Assembly (NCBI GenBank): GCA_025924435.1
Contig: JAICIL010000228.1
Location: 1 to 7,329, forward strand
DNA length: 7,329 bases
Direction of reading: 5' to 3'
DNA from: Chloroflexia bacterium
Lineage (GTDB): Bacteria; Chloroflexota; Chloroflexia; Thermomicrobiales; JALYUS01
Part shown: in pieces, positions 1 to 6,140 of the stretch
How the letters are laid out: the number at the start of each line of letters is the position of its first letter
Position numbering within the stretch: the first letter of the stretch is position 1
Position numbers and translations under genes: made by a program
Notes under the pieces: generated by a model
Databases searched by the model: none
What the model was told of the DNA's origin: nothing
The model's input: the letters and a program-made list of their open reading frames with translations, nothing else

Positions 1-1
1 C

Positions 2-94
2 GCACTCGTTTTTGGGGGCGCCGGGGGTGCTGCGTGGTTAACGGTTGCGCTTGATTTCCTGCCTGCGCCAGCTAAAATGCCCCGCCGGGTGTAA
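2..94 (+). other. Possible 3' tail of an upstream gene (very uncertain)
   Basis: The second frame is open from the window edge to a TAA at 92-94. It gives 30 residues that start with a Gly/Ala-rich hydrophobic stretch and end in a short basic tail (PRRV), which could be the last membrane helix of a protein encoded upstream. I recognise no family. It does not resemble the C-terminus of MurT, the usual partner of GatD, so MurT is not visible here. The same stretch contains a good promoter candidate, so it may simply be intergenic DNA that is open by chance. Confidence 0.2.
51..78 (+). promoter_or_regulatory. Candidate sigma-70-type promoter for gatD
   Basis: TTGATT at 51-56 (TTGA matches the -35 consensus) and TAAAAT at 73-78 (5 of 6 to the -10 consensus) are separated by 16 bp. 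The site is an AT-rich island in GC-rich DNA. A transcript would start near 85, leaving a leader of about 45 nt before gatD. A 6-bp inverted repeat, CCGGGT (85-90) and ACCCGG (105-110), would lie at the start of that leader. It has no following T-run, so it is not a typical intrinsic terminator. Confidence 0.4.
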
Positions 95-131
95 CCCCCC
101 CGCTACCCGGTCAAGGATGGTGAAGCGAAGC

Positions 132-869
132 ATGACGAACTACTCGCTCAGGATCACTTGGCTCTACCCGCGCCTGATGAATATTTATGGCGACCGGGGC
201 AATGTCCGCACGCTGGAGCAGCGCTGCCGGTGGCGGGGGATCGCGGCGGATGTCGCCCATGTCGGCATCGGGGATTCGCTGATAGCGGGCGATACGGACA
301 TCTATTTCTTCGGCGGCGGGCAGGATCGCGAGCAGATCGCGGTCGCCGCCGACCTGCAAGGGCCGACTGGCGCAGCGATCGCGCGCGACATGGCGGAAGA
401 CGCGGTCGCGCTGACCGTCTGCGGCGGCTACCAACTCTTCGGCCACTATTATCGCCCCTACGAGACGGACGACCTGCCCGGCATCGGCGTCTTCGACGCG
501 TGGAGCGATGCGGGGCCCGATCGCTTCATCGGCAATGTCCTCTCCGAGACGGAGTGGGGCACATTGGTCGGCTTCGAGAATCACAGCGGGAGGACGTTCC
601 TCGGCGCGGGGACGCGGCCATTCGGGCGCGTGATCGTCGGGCACGGCAACAACGGCGGGGACGGCACCGAGGGCGCGGTGACGCGGAACGCCTTCGGCTG
701 CTACCTGCACGGCTCGCTCTTGCCGAAGAATCCCACCTTCGCGGACCACCTGATCGGCCTCGCCCTCCGCCGCAAGTATGGCCCGGATGCCGCCCTGCCG
801 CCGCTTGATGACCGCCTGGAAGGAGACGCGCACGCCGCCGCCGCCGCCCGTGCCCGGCAGACGCGATAA
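132..869 (+). CDS. gatD: Lipid II isoglutaminyl synthase, glutamine amidotransferase subunit (GatD)
   Basis: This is a CobB/CobQ-type class I glutamine amidotransferase that hydrolyses glutamine. In the known system it passes ammonia to MurT, which amidates the D-Glu of lipid II to D-isoglutamine at the inner membrane. The protein has 245 residues, close to the usual ~240. The N-terminal LYPRLMNIYGDRGN block is typical of the family. The nucleophile is Cys97 in TVCGGYQ and the catalytic His is His193 in CYLHGSLLPKNP; by recollection these match Cys94 and His189 of Staphylococcus aureus GatD. The tail is Ala/Arg-rich and low in complexity. I chose ATG 132 because GGTGA at 119-123 is well placed for it; ATG 117 would add five residues with a poorly placed ribosome site. 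MurT is not in the window and may lie upstream or elsewhere. A cobyric acid synthase relative is unlikely given the short single-domain form. Confidence 0.9.
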   Translation: MTNYSLRITWLYPRLMNIYGDRGNVRTLEQRCRWRGIAADVAHVGIGDSLIAGDTDIYFFGGGQDREQIAVAADLQGPTGAAIARDMAEDAVALTVCGGYQLFGHYYRPYETDDLPGIGVFDAWSDAGPDRFIGNVLSETEWGTLVGFENHSGRTFLGAGTRPFGRVIVGHGNNGGDGTEGAVTRNAFGCYLHGSLLPKNPTFADHLIGLALRRKYGPDAALPPLDDRLEGDAHAAAAARARQTR

Positions 870-880
870 GGAGATGCTTT

Positions 881-971
881 GAACCACCAAGACACCAAGA
901 GCACCAAGGGCACAAAGAGAAAACATGGAGATTTCTTGGTGTTCTTTGTGTCCTTGGCGCCTTGGTGGTTC
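881..971. repeat. Element E1: inverted arms of tandem 8-9-bp CACCAAG units
   Basis: The left arm starts at 881, 12 nt after the gatD stop, and runs through units with a CACCAAG or CACAAAG core to about 923. The right arm (932-971) carries the reverse complement of the same kind of units and ends in GGTGGTTC. Aligned as a palindrome, about 31 of 40 positions match and the outer 11 bp are perfect. Unit lengths keep the same register in both arms (9, 8, 9, 9). There is no T-run, so it is not a standard terminator. Similar CACCAAG or CACGAAG hairpins occur between genes in several environmental phyla as far as I recall, but I cannot search for them. Confidence 0.85.
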
Positions 972-982
972 AGCCCATCGCC

Positions 983-1010
983 GTCGTTTCTCGCAACGTT
1001 ATGTTATGAT
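983..1010 (+). promoter_or_regulatory. Weak promoter candidate before mreD
   Basis: Between E1 and mreD (972-1051) the only AT-rich patch holds overlapping -10-like hexamers, TATGTT (1000-1005) and TATGAT (1005-1010). GTCGTT at 983-988 is a poor -35 at 16 bp spacing. If real, it would start an mreD-mrdA-minC transcript. The rest of the spacer shows only the mreD ribosome site. Confidence 0.25.
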
Positions 1011-1051
1011 GGGATGGGGCATACAGCGACCGGAAGCAGGCGGGAGGCAGG

Positions 1052-1585
1052 GTGGAGCGACGCGAAACGGGGGCGGGTGGGGAGATCGCACGCGTGCTGT
1101 TTGCCGCGCTCCTGCTCCTGCTCGCGCTCGGGCAGGGGCCGATTGTCCAGTCGCTCTTCCCGCTCGATGTCACGCCGAACCTCGTCCTCGTTCTCCTGAC
1201 GCTCTGGGCGGGTTACCACGGCCTGCGGGAGGGGATGGTGTGGGCCTTCGCGGCGGGCATCCTGCTCGATCTGCTCCTCTTCGCGCCGCTCGGCGCGCAC
1301 GCGCTCGCGTTCATGGCCGTCGTGCTGGCGATTGACCCGGTGCGGCACATCGCGTTCGGCGACAACCATGCGTGGGCGCTCGTGGCGGTCTTCGTCGCGG
1401 CGCTCCTGAGCGATGTCGTTTTTCTGCTCGTGACGAACGCGGCGGGGCATCCGCTGCGGCTCGACACGCTCTGGCGGTTCAGTATCGCCCGCGCGCTCAC
1501 GGATGTGCTGGCGGCGGTCGTTTTCATGCCGTTCGTGCTCTGGATGCGCCGGTGGGGGAAGCATGCGGATTTTGCGGCGCACTAA
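1052..1585 (+). CDS. mreD: Rod shape-determining membrane protein MreD
   Basis: MreD is an integral membrane part of the elongasome, which links cytoskeletal MreB/MreC to PBP2 and RodA during side-wall synthesis. The product has 177 residues, slightly above the common ~160-170, with five or six hydrophobic segments near 12-27, 42-58, 63-79, 82-94, 107-129 and 148-165. The FAAGILLDLLLFAPLGAHAL stretch (about 66-85) carries the family's G-x-x-x-D-L-L...PLG-x-x-AL pattern. The GTG start at 1052 has GGGAGG at 1042-1047; no other nearby start keeps the first helix with a better site. Its 3' end overlaps mrdA by 23 nt, implying translational coupling. MreB and MreC, which usually precede it, are absent here; gatD and E1 are in their place. 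MreD sequences diverge strongly, so the call also rests on the PBP2 neighbour. Confidence 0.85.
   Translation: MERRETGAGGEIARVLFAALLLLLALGQGPIVQSLFPLDVTPNLVLVLLTLWAGYHGLREGMVWAFAAGILLDLLLFAPLGAHALAFMAVVLAIDPVRHIAFGDNHAWALVAVFVAALLSDVVFLLVTNAAGHPLRLDTLWRFSIARALTDVLAAVVFMPFVLWMRRWGKHADFAAH
1551..1558 (+). promoter_or_regulatory. Ribosome-binding site for mrdA inside mreD
   Basis: GGTGGGGG lies just before ATG 1563, within the last codons of mreD. It supports this start over an in-frame position at 1503, whose extra 20 residues are Cys/Arg-rich and do not look like a PBP2 N-terminus. Confidence 0.6.
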
Positions 1586-3926
1586 TCACCGGCGCTACGG
1601 CTCGCAGCGGCTCGAATACCGCCGCTTCGGCACGCCGGCGAAGGAGTCCCCGAAGGAGCGGAGCGCGGACGAGGTCTTCCTCGGCCGCCGGATGTTCATC
1701 TTCAAGGGCCTCGCCGCCGGATGCTTCGCGGCGGTGACCGGCCGGATCGGCTACTTGCAACTCGGCCACCATCGGAGCGCGACGCAGGAGGCGGTGACGC
1801 AGAATCTGCGCAAGCAGGTCGTCAAAGCGCCGCGCGGGCTGATCACCGACCGCAACGGCGCGATCCTCGCGGAGAACCGCAAGGCGTGGGGCCTCGCGCT
1901 GGTCCGCTCCAAGTTGCCGACCGACCCGGCGCGGCGCGAGGCGATGTTCGCCGAAGTCGAGAAATACGTCCCGCTCGAATGGGCGATCACCGTGATGCCC
2001 TTCGGGCCGCGCGCCTTGCCCGCAACCGTCGAGGACGCCGCGAAGCGGCTGGCGCAATACAGCTCGACCTACGACGACATCAACATTGGCCGGATGCTCC
2101 GGCGCGCGAATCAGCAGCCGATTGTCATCGAGAAGACCCTCAGCAAAGAGGAAGTCGCGCCGATCAAAAGGGCGATCGGCGACATCCCCGGCATCGCGTT
2201 CATGCGGTATGCCGAGTACCTCGTCTCGCCCGCCAGCCAGCCGGACCCGAATCGCCCCACGCTCGTGGCGCGGGGGCTGGAACGGTACGTCGCCCTCGCG
2301 CTCGACGCGAATGTCATTGATTTCCCCGGCATGGTCGTGGACGAATCGGTCCTCGCGCGGCACTATCCGCTCGGCAATCTCGTCTCGCATGTCGTCGGCT
2401 ACGTCGGCCCCGTGATTACGGAGGATCTGCGCGACGACCCGGCGACGGGCGAACCGATCTATCAAACGGACGATGTGATCGGGCGCATCGGCCTGGAGGC
2501 CGCGCTCGAAGACGAGCTGCGCGGCACAGCGGGCACGCGCGTCTATCTCGTGGACAGCCAGGAGGTAGACCGCGGCACCGCGCAGTTTATCGCCGCGAAA
2601 CCCGGGCAAAACCTCGAACTGACCCTCGATGCCAACCTGCAGAAGGCGGTGCAGGATGCACTGCTGAAGCAATTACCGCTCGCCCAGGCGAATGCGCGCG
2701 ACGTGGACCCGAATGCGGAGGTGCATTCTGCCGTCGCCGTGGTCCTCGATCCGCGCAACGGCGAAGTGCTCTCGATGGTCAGCCTGCCCGCGTATGACAA
2801 CCAGGTCTTCGTTGATGCGGGCAACCGCGTCGCGGCCCGCCAGCAGATTAAGGCGTACCTCGATGATAATGTGACGAAGCCGATGCTCAATAAGGCGCTG
2901 TACGAGTTGTACGCGCCGGGGAGCACGCTCAAGCCCTTTATGGCGTCGGCGGGGTTGAATGAAGGGACCCTCAAGCCGGATACGACGTTCAACTGCCCCG
3001 GCACAATTTACGTGCAATACGGGCCGGACGAGAACACGCGGGATCCCAAGCCGTGCTGGGTGACGGCGCATCCCGGCGTCCCGCCACACGGGCCGCAAAC
3101 CGTCGTCGAAGGGATCATGAATTCCTGCGATATCTTCTTCTATAACGTTGGCGCGCCGCACCAGATTGATCCCCAGACCGACAAATACTTGCATTACTAC
3201 GAGTATCTGCCCACGGGTGTTCGGAAGCACGATTTCCAGGGGCTTGGCATCGAGGCGATGGATAAGTACTTCACGGATTTCGGTTTCGGTGCGAAGACCG
3301 GCCTGACCGATCTGGGCGATGAGGAAATCGGCATCGTGCCGACACCCGAGTACAAGACCAAACTGACGAAGACGGATGCCCAGCCGAAAGGCGACCCGTG
3401 GGCGCTCGGCGACACGATCAATGTGACGATCGGCCAGGGGTATTTCACCTGCACACCGATGCAGATGGCGGTGGCGACGGCGGCGATTGCCAATGGCGGT
3501 ACGTTTTATCGCCCGCATCTCGTCCGGCGCATCACCGACGATCAGGGCAATGAAATTCGGAAGGCGGACACGACGCCGCTTCGCCGGTCGCTCGTCAAGG
3601 CGGAGCATCTGGACCTCGTGCGGCAGGGAATGCGGATGGTCATCGCGGATAAGCGCGGCACAGCGTTCGGGAAGATCAATGTGCCCGTTGAGGTCGCGGG
3701 CAAAACCGGCACGGCGGAGTACGGTGCGGCGATTGCCGTCAAGGGCAAGCCCCTCACCTATCAGCGGCAGCATGCCTGGTTCACGGCCTTCGCGCCGTAC
3801 GAGAACCCGGAAGTCGTCGTCGCGGTGCTGATCGTCGGCGGCGGCGAAGGGACGACGTTCGCCGCACCGGCCGCGAACGACATTCTCAATGCGTATTTCC
3901 AGGAGCGAGCGACGCCCAAAGCGTAG
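1563..3926 (+). CDS. mrdA: Penicillin-binding protein 2, elongasome D,D-transpeptidase
   Basis: This class B penicillin-binding protein cross-links new side-wall peptidoglycan outside the membrane, with RodA as glycosyltransferase partner. A basic cytoplasmic tail (1-43) and one membrane anchor (about 45-62) are followed by the pedestal/dimerisation domain, with RGLITDRNG at 91-99 and GRIGLE from residue 307. The transpeptidase domain follows. Its three active-site motifs are intact: S454-T-L-K457 with the acylated serine, S521-C-D523 in the form typical of PBP2, and K714-T-G716. Cysteines in FNCPG and KPCW before the SCD motif fit the PBP2 subclass and argue against FtsI/PBP3. At 787 residues it is clearly longer than the ~630 of Escherichia coli PBP2; most of the excess seems to lie in the pedestal between residues 100 and 306. 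rodA, a common neighbour, is not in the window; minC follows after 29 nt. Confidence 0.95.
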   Translation: MRILRRTNHRRYGSQRLEYRRFGTPAKESPKERSADEVFLGRRMFIFKGLAAGCFAAVTGRIGYLQLGHHRSATQEAVTQNLRKQVVKAPRGLITDRNGAILAENRKAWGLALVRSKLPTDPARREAMFAEVEKYVPLEWAITVMPFGPRALPATVEDAAKRLAQYSSTYDDINIGRMLRRANQQPIVIEKTLSKEEVAPIKRAIGDIPGIAFMRYAEYLVSPASQPDPNRPTLVARGLERYVALALDANVIDFPGMVVDESVLARHYPLGNLVSHVVGYVGPVITEDLRDDPATGEPIYQTDDVIGRIGLEAALEDELRGTAGTRVYLVDSQEVDRGTAQFIAAKPGQNLELTLDANLQKAVQDALLKQLPLAQANARDVDPNAEVHSAVAVVLDPRNGEVLSMVSLPAYDNQVFVDAGNRVAARQQIKAYLDDNVTKPMLNKALYELYAPGSTLKPFMASAGLNEGTLKPDTTFNCPGTIYVQYGPDENTRDPKPCWVTAHPGVPPHGPQTVVEGIMNSCDIFFYNVGAPHQIDPQTDKYLHYYEYLPTGVRKHDFQGLGIEAMDKYFTDFGFGAKTGLTDLGDEEIGIVPTPEYKTKLTKTDAQPKGDPWALGDTINVTIGQGYFTCTPMQMAVATAAIANGGTFYRPHLVRRITDDQGNEIRKADTTPLRRSLVKAEHLDLVRQGMRMVIADKRGTAFGKINVPVEVAGKTGTAEYGAAIAVKGKPLTYQRQHAWFTAFAPYENPEVVVAVLIVGGGEGTTFAAPAANDILNAYFQERATPKA

Positions 3927-3955
3927 CGATCGGTATCGGGGGACGGGGGCGCAGG

Positions 3956-4717
3956 GTGAATGAGTCGCAGGCACGGCTACCGCGTATCGTCGTTCGTGGC
4001 ACGCGCGACGGCCTCGTGATCGTGCTGCCCGACCGTGGGACGACGCGGGACCTCGTGCAGTCGCTCTCGCAGCGGATTGCCGGTGCGGAGGGCTTCTTTC
4101 GCGGCGCGGAGGTCGTGCTCGATTACGGCACGCGCACGGTCGTCGCGGAGGAGATCGCCGTGCTGCGGCAGGTGCTCGAAGAGCGCGGGATCGCGCTCCG
4201 CACGGCGACGGCGACCGGCTTCGACAGCCGCTCGGCCCTCCGCGCGCTCGGCTACAGCCCGTTGAGCGCGATGCCGCAGCCGCCGGTGCGCGGCGACGAA
4301 TCCCCGCAGCACGTCCCGGCGATGCCGCGCGATGAGTTGCCGACGCGCTATGTCCGCCGCACGTTCCGTTCCGGCATGTCCCTCCATCACCCCGGCCATC
4401 TGACGGTGCTGGGCGATGTCAATCCGGGCGCGGAACTGACGGCGGCGGGGGATATCGTCGTCTTCGGCTCGATCCGTGGCGTTGTCCATGCCGGGGTGAT
4501 GGGCGATACTGGCGCCATCATCGCCGCCCTGCTGATGACGCCGACGCAGTTGCGGATCGGCACCGTGTACGGACGACCCGCCGAGCCGATCGCCGGCAAC
4601 GACCCGGATGCGGTGCAACCCGGCGATGGGCCGAGCATCGCCCATCTGGACGGCGGCGAACTGCTCATCGTCCCATGGTACGGCGGGCGCGACGTGCCGC
4701 CGCTTCGCCAAGAATAG
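3956..4717 (+). CDS. minC: Septum site-determining protein MinC
   Basis: MinC inhibits FtsZ assembly away from mid-cell and is brought to the membrane by MinD. The N-terminal FtsZ-inhibiting domain covers about residues 10-88, opening with IVVRGTRDGLVIVLPD. A Pro-rich linker (about 100-130) leads to the beta-helical C-terminal domain (about 134-242), with HPGHLTVLGDVNPGAELTA, GDIVVFGSIRG and a final SIAHLDGGELLIVPW. The MinD-contacting RSGQ motif reads RSGM at 138-141. Length is 253 residues. GTG 3956 is the only start upstream of the conserved N-terminal block, with GGGGG at 3945-3949 as a modest ribosome site. It sits 29 nt after mrdA and is probably co-transcribed. The last two bases of its TAG stop are already part of the heptad repeat E2. 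Confidence 0.92.
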   Translation: MNESQARLPRIVVRGTRDGLVIVLPDRGTTRDLVQSLSQRIAGAEGFFRGAEVVLDYGTRTVVAEEIAVLRQVLEERGIALRTATATGFDSRSALRALGYSPLSAMPQPPVRGDESPQHVPAMPRDELPTRYVRRTFRSGMSLHHPGHLTVLGDVNPGAELTAAGDIVVFGSIRGVVHAGVMGDTGAIIAALLMTPTQLRIGTVYGRPAEPIAGNDPDAVQPGDGPSIAHLDGGELLIVPWYGGRDVPPLRQE

Positions 4718-4849
4718 GACTGAGGACTGAGGACTGAGGACTAAGAGGGACGCCGTATCAGTCTGCATGGAACGGTGGCGAAGATAGAGCCTTGCGAGAT
4801 GAGTGCCGAGCGTCGGGTATCTCCATCTCAGTCCTCAGTCCTCAGTCCT
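4716..4849. repeat. Element E2: inverted arms of tandem heptads (GGACTGA / TCAGTCC)
   Basis: Four head-to-tail heptads run from 4717 to 4744 (GGACTGA three times, then GGACTAA). Three inverse heptads TCAGTCC occupy 4828-4848. Positions 4716-4738 pair with 4827-4849 without a mismatch, a 23-bp perfect inverted repeat around an 88-nt loop. On the + strand the right arm reads AGTCCTC in heptad phase, matching the AGTNNNN pattern of E3 and E4. No gene, promoter or tRNA-like fold was seen in the loop. The element fills nearly all of the minC-minD spacer and ends 10 nt before the minD ribosome site. Confidence 0.92.
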
Positions 4850-4859
4850 TTCAACTGAT

Positions 4860-4866
4860 GGGGAGG
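4860..4866 (+). promoter_or_regulatory. Ribosome-binding site of minD
   Basis: GGGGAGG lies four bases before ATG 4871. It fixes the start and lies outside the right arm of E2. Confidence 0.7.
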
Positions 4867-4870
4867 CCGG

Positions 4871-5677
4871 ATGGCCGGACAGATCGTGACAATCACTTCC
4901 GGCAAAGGCGGCGTCGGCAAGACGACGACGACGGCCAACATCGGCAGCGCGCTCGCGATGCAGGGCCGCAATGTCGTGCTGATTGACGCGGACATCGGGC
5001 TGCGCAACCTCGACATCGTCATGGGGCTGGAGAACCGCATCGTCTACGACCTCGTGGATGTGGTCGAGGGGCAGTGCCGCGTCCGGCAGGCGATGATCCG
5101 CGATAAGCGCTTCCCGAACCTCTCGCTCATCCCGGCGGCGCAGACGCGGGACAAGGAGGCGGTTTCGCCCGATCAGATGGCCGACCTGACGCGCGAACTC
5201 GCCGAGAGCCACGATTTCGTCCTCGTGGACTCGCCGGCGGGCATCGAGCAGGGCTTTCGCAACGCCATCGCCGGGGCGACGCACGTCGTGGTCGTGACGA
5301 CGCCCGAAGTCTCCGCCGTGCGCGACGCGGACCGGATCATTGGCCTGGTGGAGGCCGCCGAGTTGCCGCCGCCGCGCCTGATCCTCAATCGCTTCCGGGC
5401 CGATATGGTCAAGCGCGGCGACATGATGGACGTGCCGGATGTCGAGGAGATCCTCGCGATTGATCTGCTCGGCGTCGTGCCGGAGGATCAGACGATCATC
5501 ACGAGCACGAACCGGGGCGAGGTCGCCGTCTTCGACAGCCATTCTCCGGCGGGTAGCGCGTTCAAGGATGTTGCGCGCCGCCTGCAAGGGGAGACGATCG
5601 CGTTCCCGCGATACGAAACCGCGCAAGCGGGCGTGATGTCCCGCTTCTTGCGCGCGCTCGGTTTCGCACGGGTTTGA
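4871..5677 (+). CDS. minD: Septum site-determining ATPase MinD
   Basis: MinD is a membrane-cycling P-loop ATPase that recruits MinC and is released from the membrane by MinE. The deviant Walker A motif of the ParA/MinD class is GKGGVGKTT at 11-19, with signature Lys12 and P-loop Lys17. DADIGLRNLD (39-48) is the switch I region. VDSPAGIEQG (119-128) with Asp120 is switch II; the same Asp number holds in Escherichia coli MinD. The C-terminal SRFLRALGFARV (257-268) is a short basic amphipathic membrane-targeting helix, expected for MinD but not for ParA or flagellar FlhG. Length is 268 residues, the family norm (~270). It lies between minC and minE but is separated from each by a repeat element (E2, E3), so its expression could differ from theirs. 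Confidence 0.97.
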   Translation: MAGQIVTITSGKGGVGKTTTTANIGSALAMQGRNVVLIDADIGLRNLDIVMGLENRIVYDLVDVVEGQCRVRQAMIRDKRFPNLSLIPAAQTRDKEAVSPDQMADLTRELAESHDFVLVDSPAGIEQGFRNAIAGATHVVVVTTPEVSAVRDADRIIGLVEAAELPPPRLILNRFRADMVKRGDMMDVPDVEEILAIDLLGVVPEDQTIITSTNRGEVAVFDSHSPAGSAFKDVARRLQGETIAFPRYETAQAGVMSRFLRALGFARV

Positions 5678-5688
5678 GAGAAAGGATC

Positions 5689-5813
5689 GAACCGCCAAGA
5701 CGCCAGGAACGCCACGGGAGTCAAAAGTCGAAAGTACAAAGGGGTATCGGGCACATCTCTCCTTTCGACTTGTAACTTGTTACTTCTTGGCGTTCTTGGC
5801 GTCTTGGCGGTTC
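5689..5813. repeat. Element E3: nested inverted repeat, 8-9-bp units outside and heptads inside
   Basis: The outer arms are 5689-5716 and 5786-5813; they match at 26 of 28 positions and are built from CGCCAAGA-type units. The inner arms are 5719-5742 (AGTCAAA, AGTCGAA, AGTACAA, AGG) and 5761-5784 (inverse: AGTAACA, AGTTACA, AGTCGAA, AGG). They match at 17 of 24 positions, with AGT kept in every unit. An 18-nt loop separates the inner arms. The outer units resemble E1 with CACC replaced by CGCC throughout; the inner heptads resemble E2 and E4. The element begins 11 nt after the minD stop. The remaining 54 nt to minE contain only its ribosome site. Confidence 0.92.
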
Positions 5814-5855
5814 ATATTGGTGGTTCGGCACGGTGCGGCGCGTGGGCAACGCCGC

Positions 5856-5863
5856 GAGGAGGG
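5856..5863 (+). promoter_or_regulatory. Ribosome-binding site of minE
   Basis: GAGGAGGG ends four bases before ATG 5868. It rules out upstream in-frame starts, which would translate the right arm of E3 and add 27 residues that no MinE carries. Confidence 0.75.
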
Positions 5864-5867
5864 CACA

Positions 5868-6140
5868 ATGCGGTTCTTCCGTGGGTTTGGGCGGCAGGAG
5901 ACGCCGGTGGCGAGCAGTGCGGTCGCCAAGCAGCGGTTGAAGGTCGTGCTCGTGTCGGATCAGATGCGGATGTCGCCGGGATTGATGGCGGCGATCCGCG
6001 ACGACATCGTCGGTGTCCTCTCGCGCCGCCTGGACGTGGATCGGGACGGCATCGAGGTGACGATCGCGCCCGGCCGCGACAACACCGACGAACTGACCGC
6101 GCGCATCCCGATCCGCCGCGCCGCCCGCGCCCGGCTCTGA
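5868..6140 (+). CDS. minE: Cell division topological specificity factor MinE
   Basis: MinE binds MinD on the membrane, stimulates its ATPase and drives Min oscillation so that the septum forms at mid-cell. The protein is 90 residues, the normal size (~85-95). The start MRFFRGFGRQ is a short amphipathic membrane-binding segment. AKQRLKVVLVSDQ (20-32) matches the MinD-contact region known in Escherichia coli as AKERLQIIVAERR. PGLMAAIRDDIVGVLSRRLDVD (about 37-58) is the long helix of the dimerisation domain, followed by the strand IEVTI (62-66). Residues 71-90 form a basic, probably disordered tail. It is the third member of minCDE. Its TGA stop overlaps the ATG of the epimerase gene, so the two are probably translated together. 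Confidence 0.93.
   Translation: MRFFRGFGRQETPVASSAVAKQRLKVVLVSDQMRMSPGLMAAIRDDIVGVLSRRLDVDRDGIEVTIAPGRDNTDELTARIPIRRAARARL

Noticed and set aside
85..110. Hairpin CCGGGT/ACCCGG as an intrinsic terminator
   Set aside because: The stem has only 6 bp, a 14-nt loop and no T-run after it.
881..971. E1 (and E2-E4) as rho-independent terminators
   Set aside because: None is followed by a T-run, arms are built of tandem units, and genes on both sides are co-directional with ribosome sites close downstream. Rho-dependent ends cannot be excluded.
879..1199. Forward reading frame of 106 codons across E1 into mreD
   Set aside because: Its first third is translated repeat arm and the rest is an Arg/Ser-rich shadow of mreD; it has no ribosome site.
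1563..3926. FtsI/PBP3 or SpoVD division transpeptidase
   Set aside because: The SCD motif, the FNCPG and KPCW cysteines, the GRIGLE block and the mreD overlap all point to PBP2.
2673..3974. Long reverse-strand reading frame of 433 codons opposite mrdA and the start of minC
   Set aside because: It mirrors a clear PBP2 gene, is Arg/His-rich with no family motif, and arises from GC-rich codon bias on the coding strand. The same applies to 1524-2672, 3977-4768, 4835-5698 and 6357-7325.
4716..4849. CRISPR array
   Set aside because: Units are 7 bp with no spacers and the array is inverted, unlike direct repeats of 23-40 bp with unique spacers.
5787..5867. N-terminal extension of minE through the right arm of E3
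   Set aside because: The added residues come from repeat sequence, and a strong ribosome site lies directly before ATG 5868, where MinE homology begins.
5777..6139. N-terminal extension of the epimerase upstream of 6140
   Set aside because: It would overlap all of minE in another frame with low-complexity Arg/Gly-rich residues; VOC homology starts just after ATG 6140.
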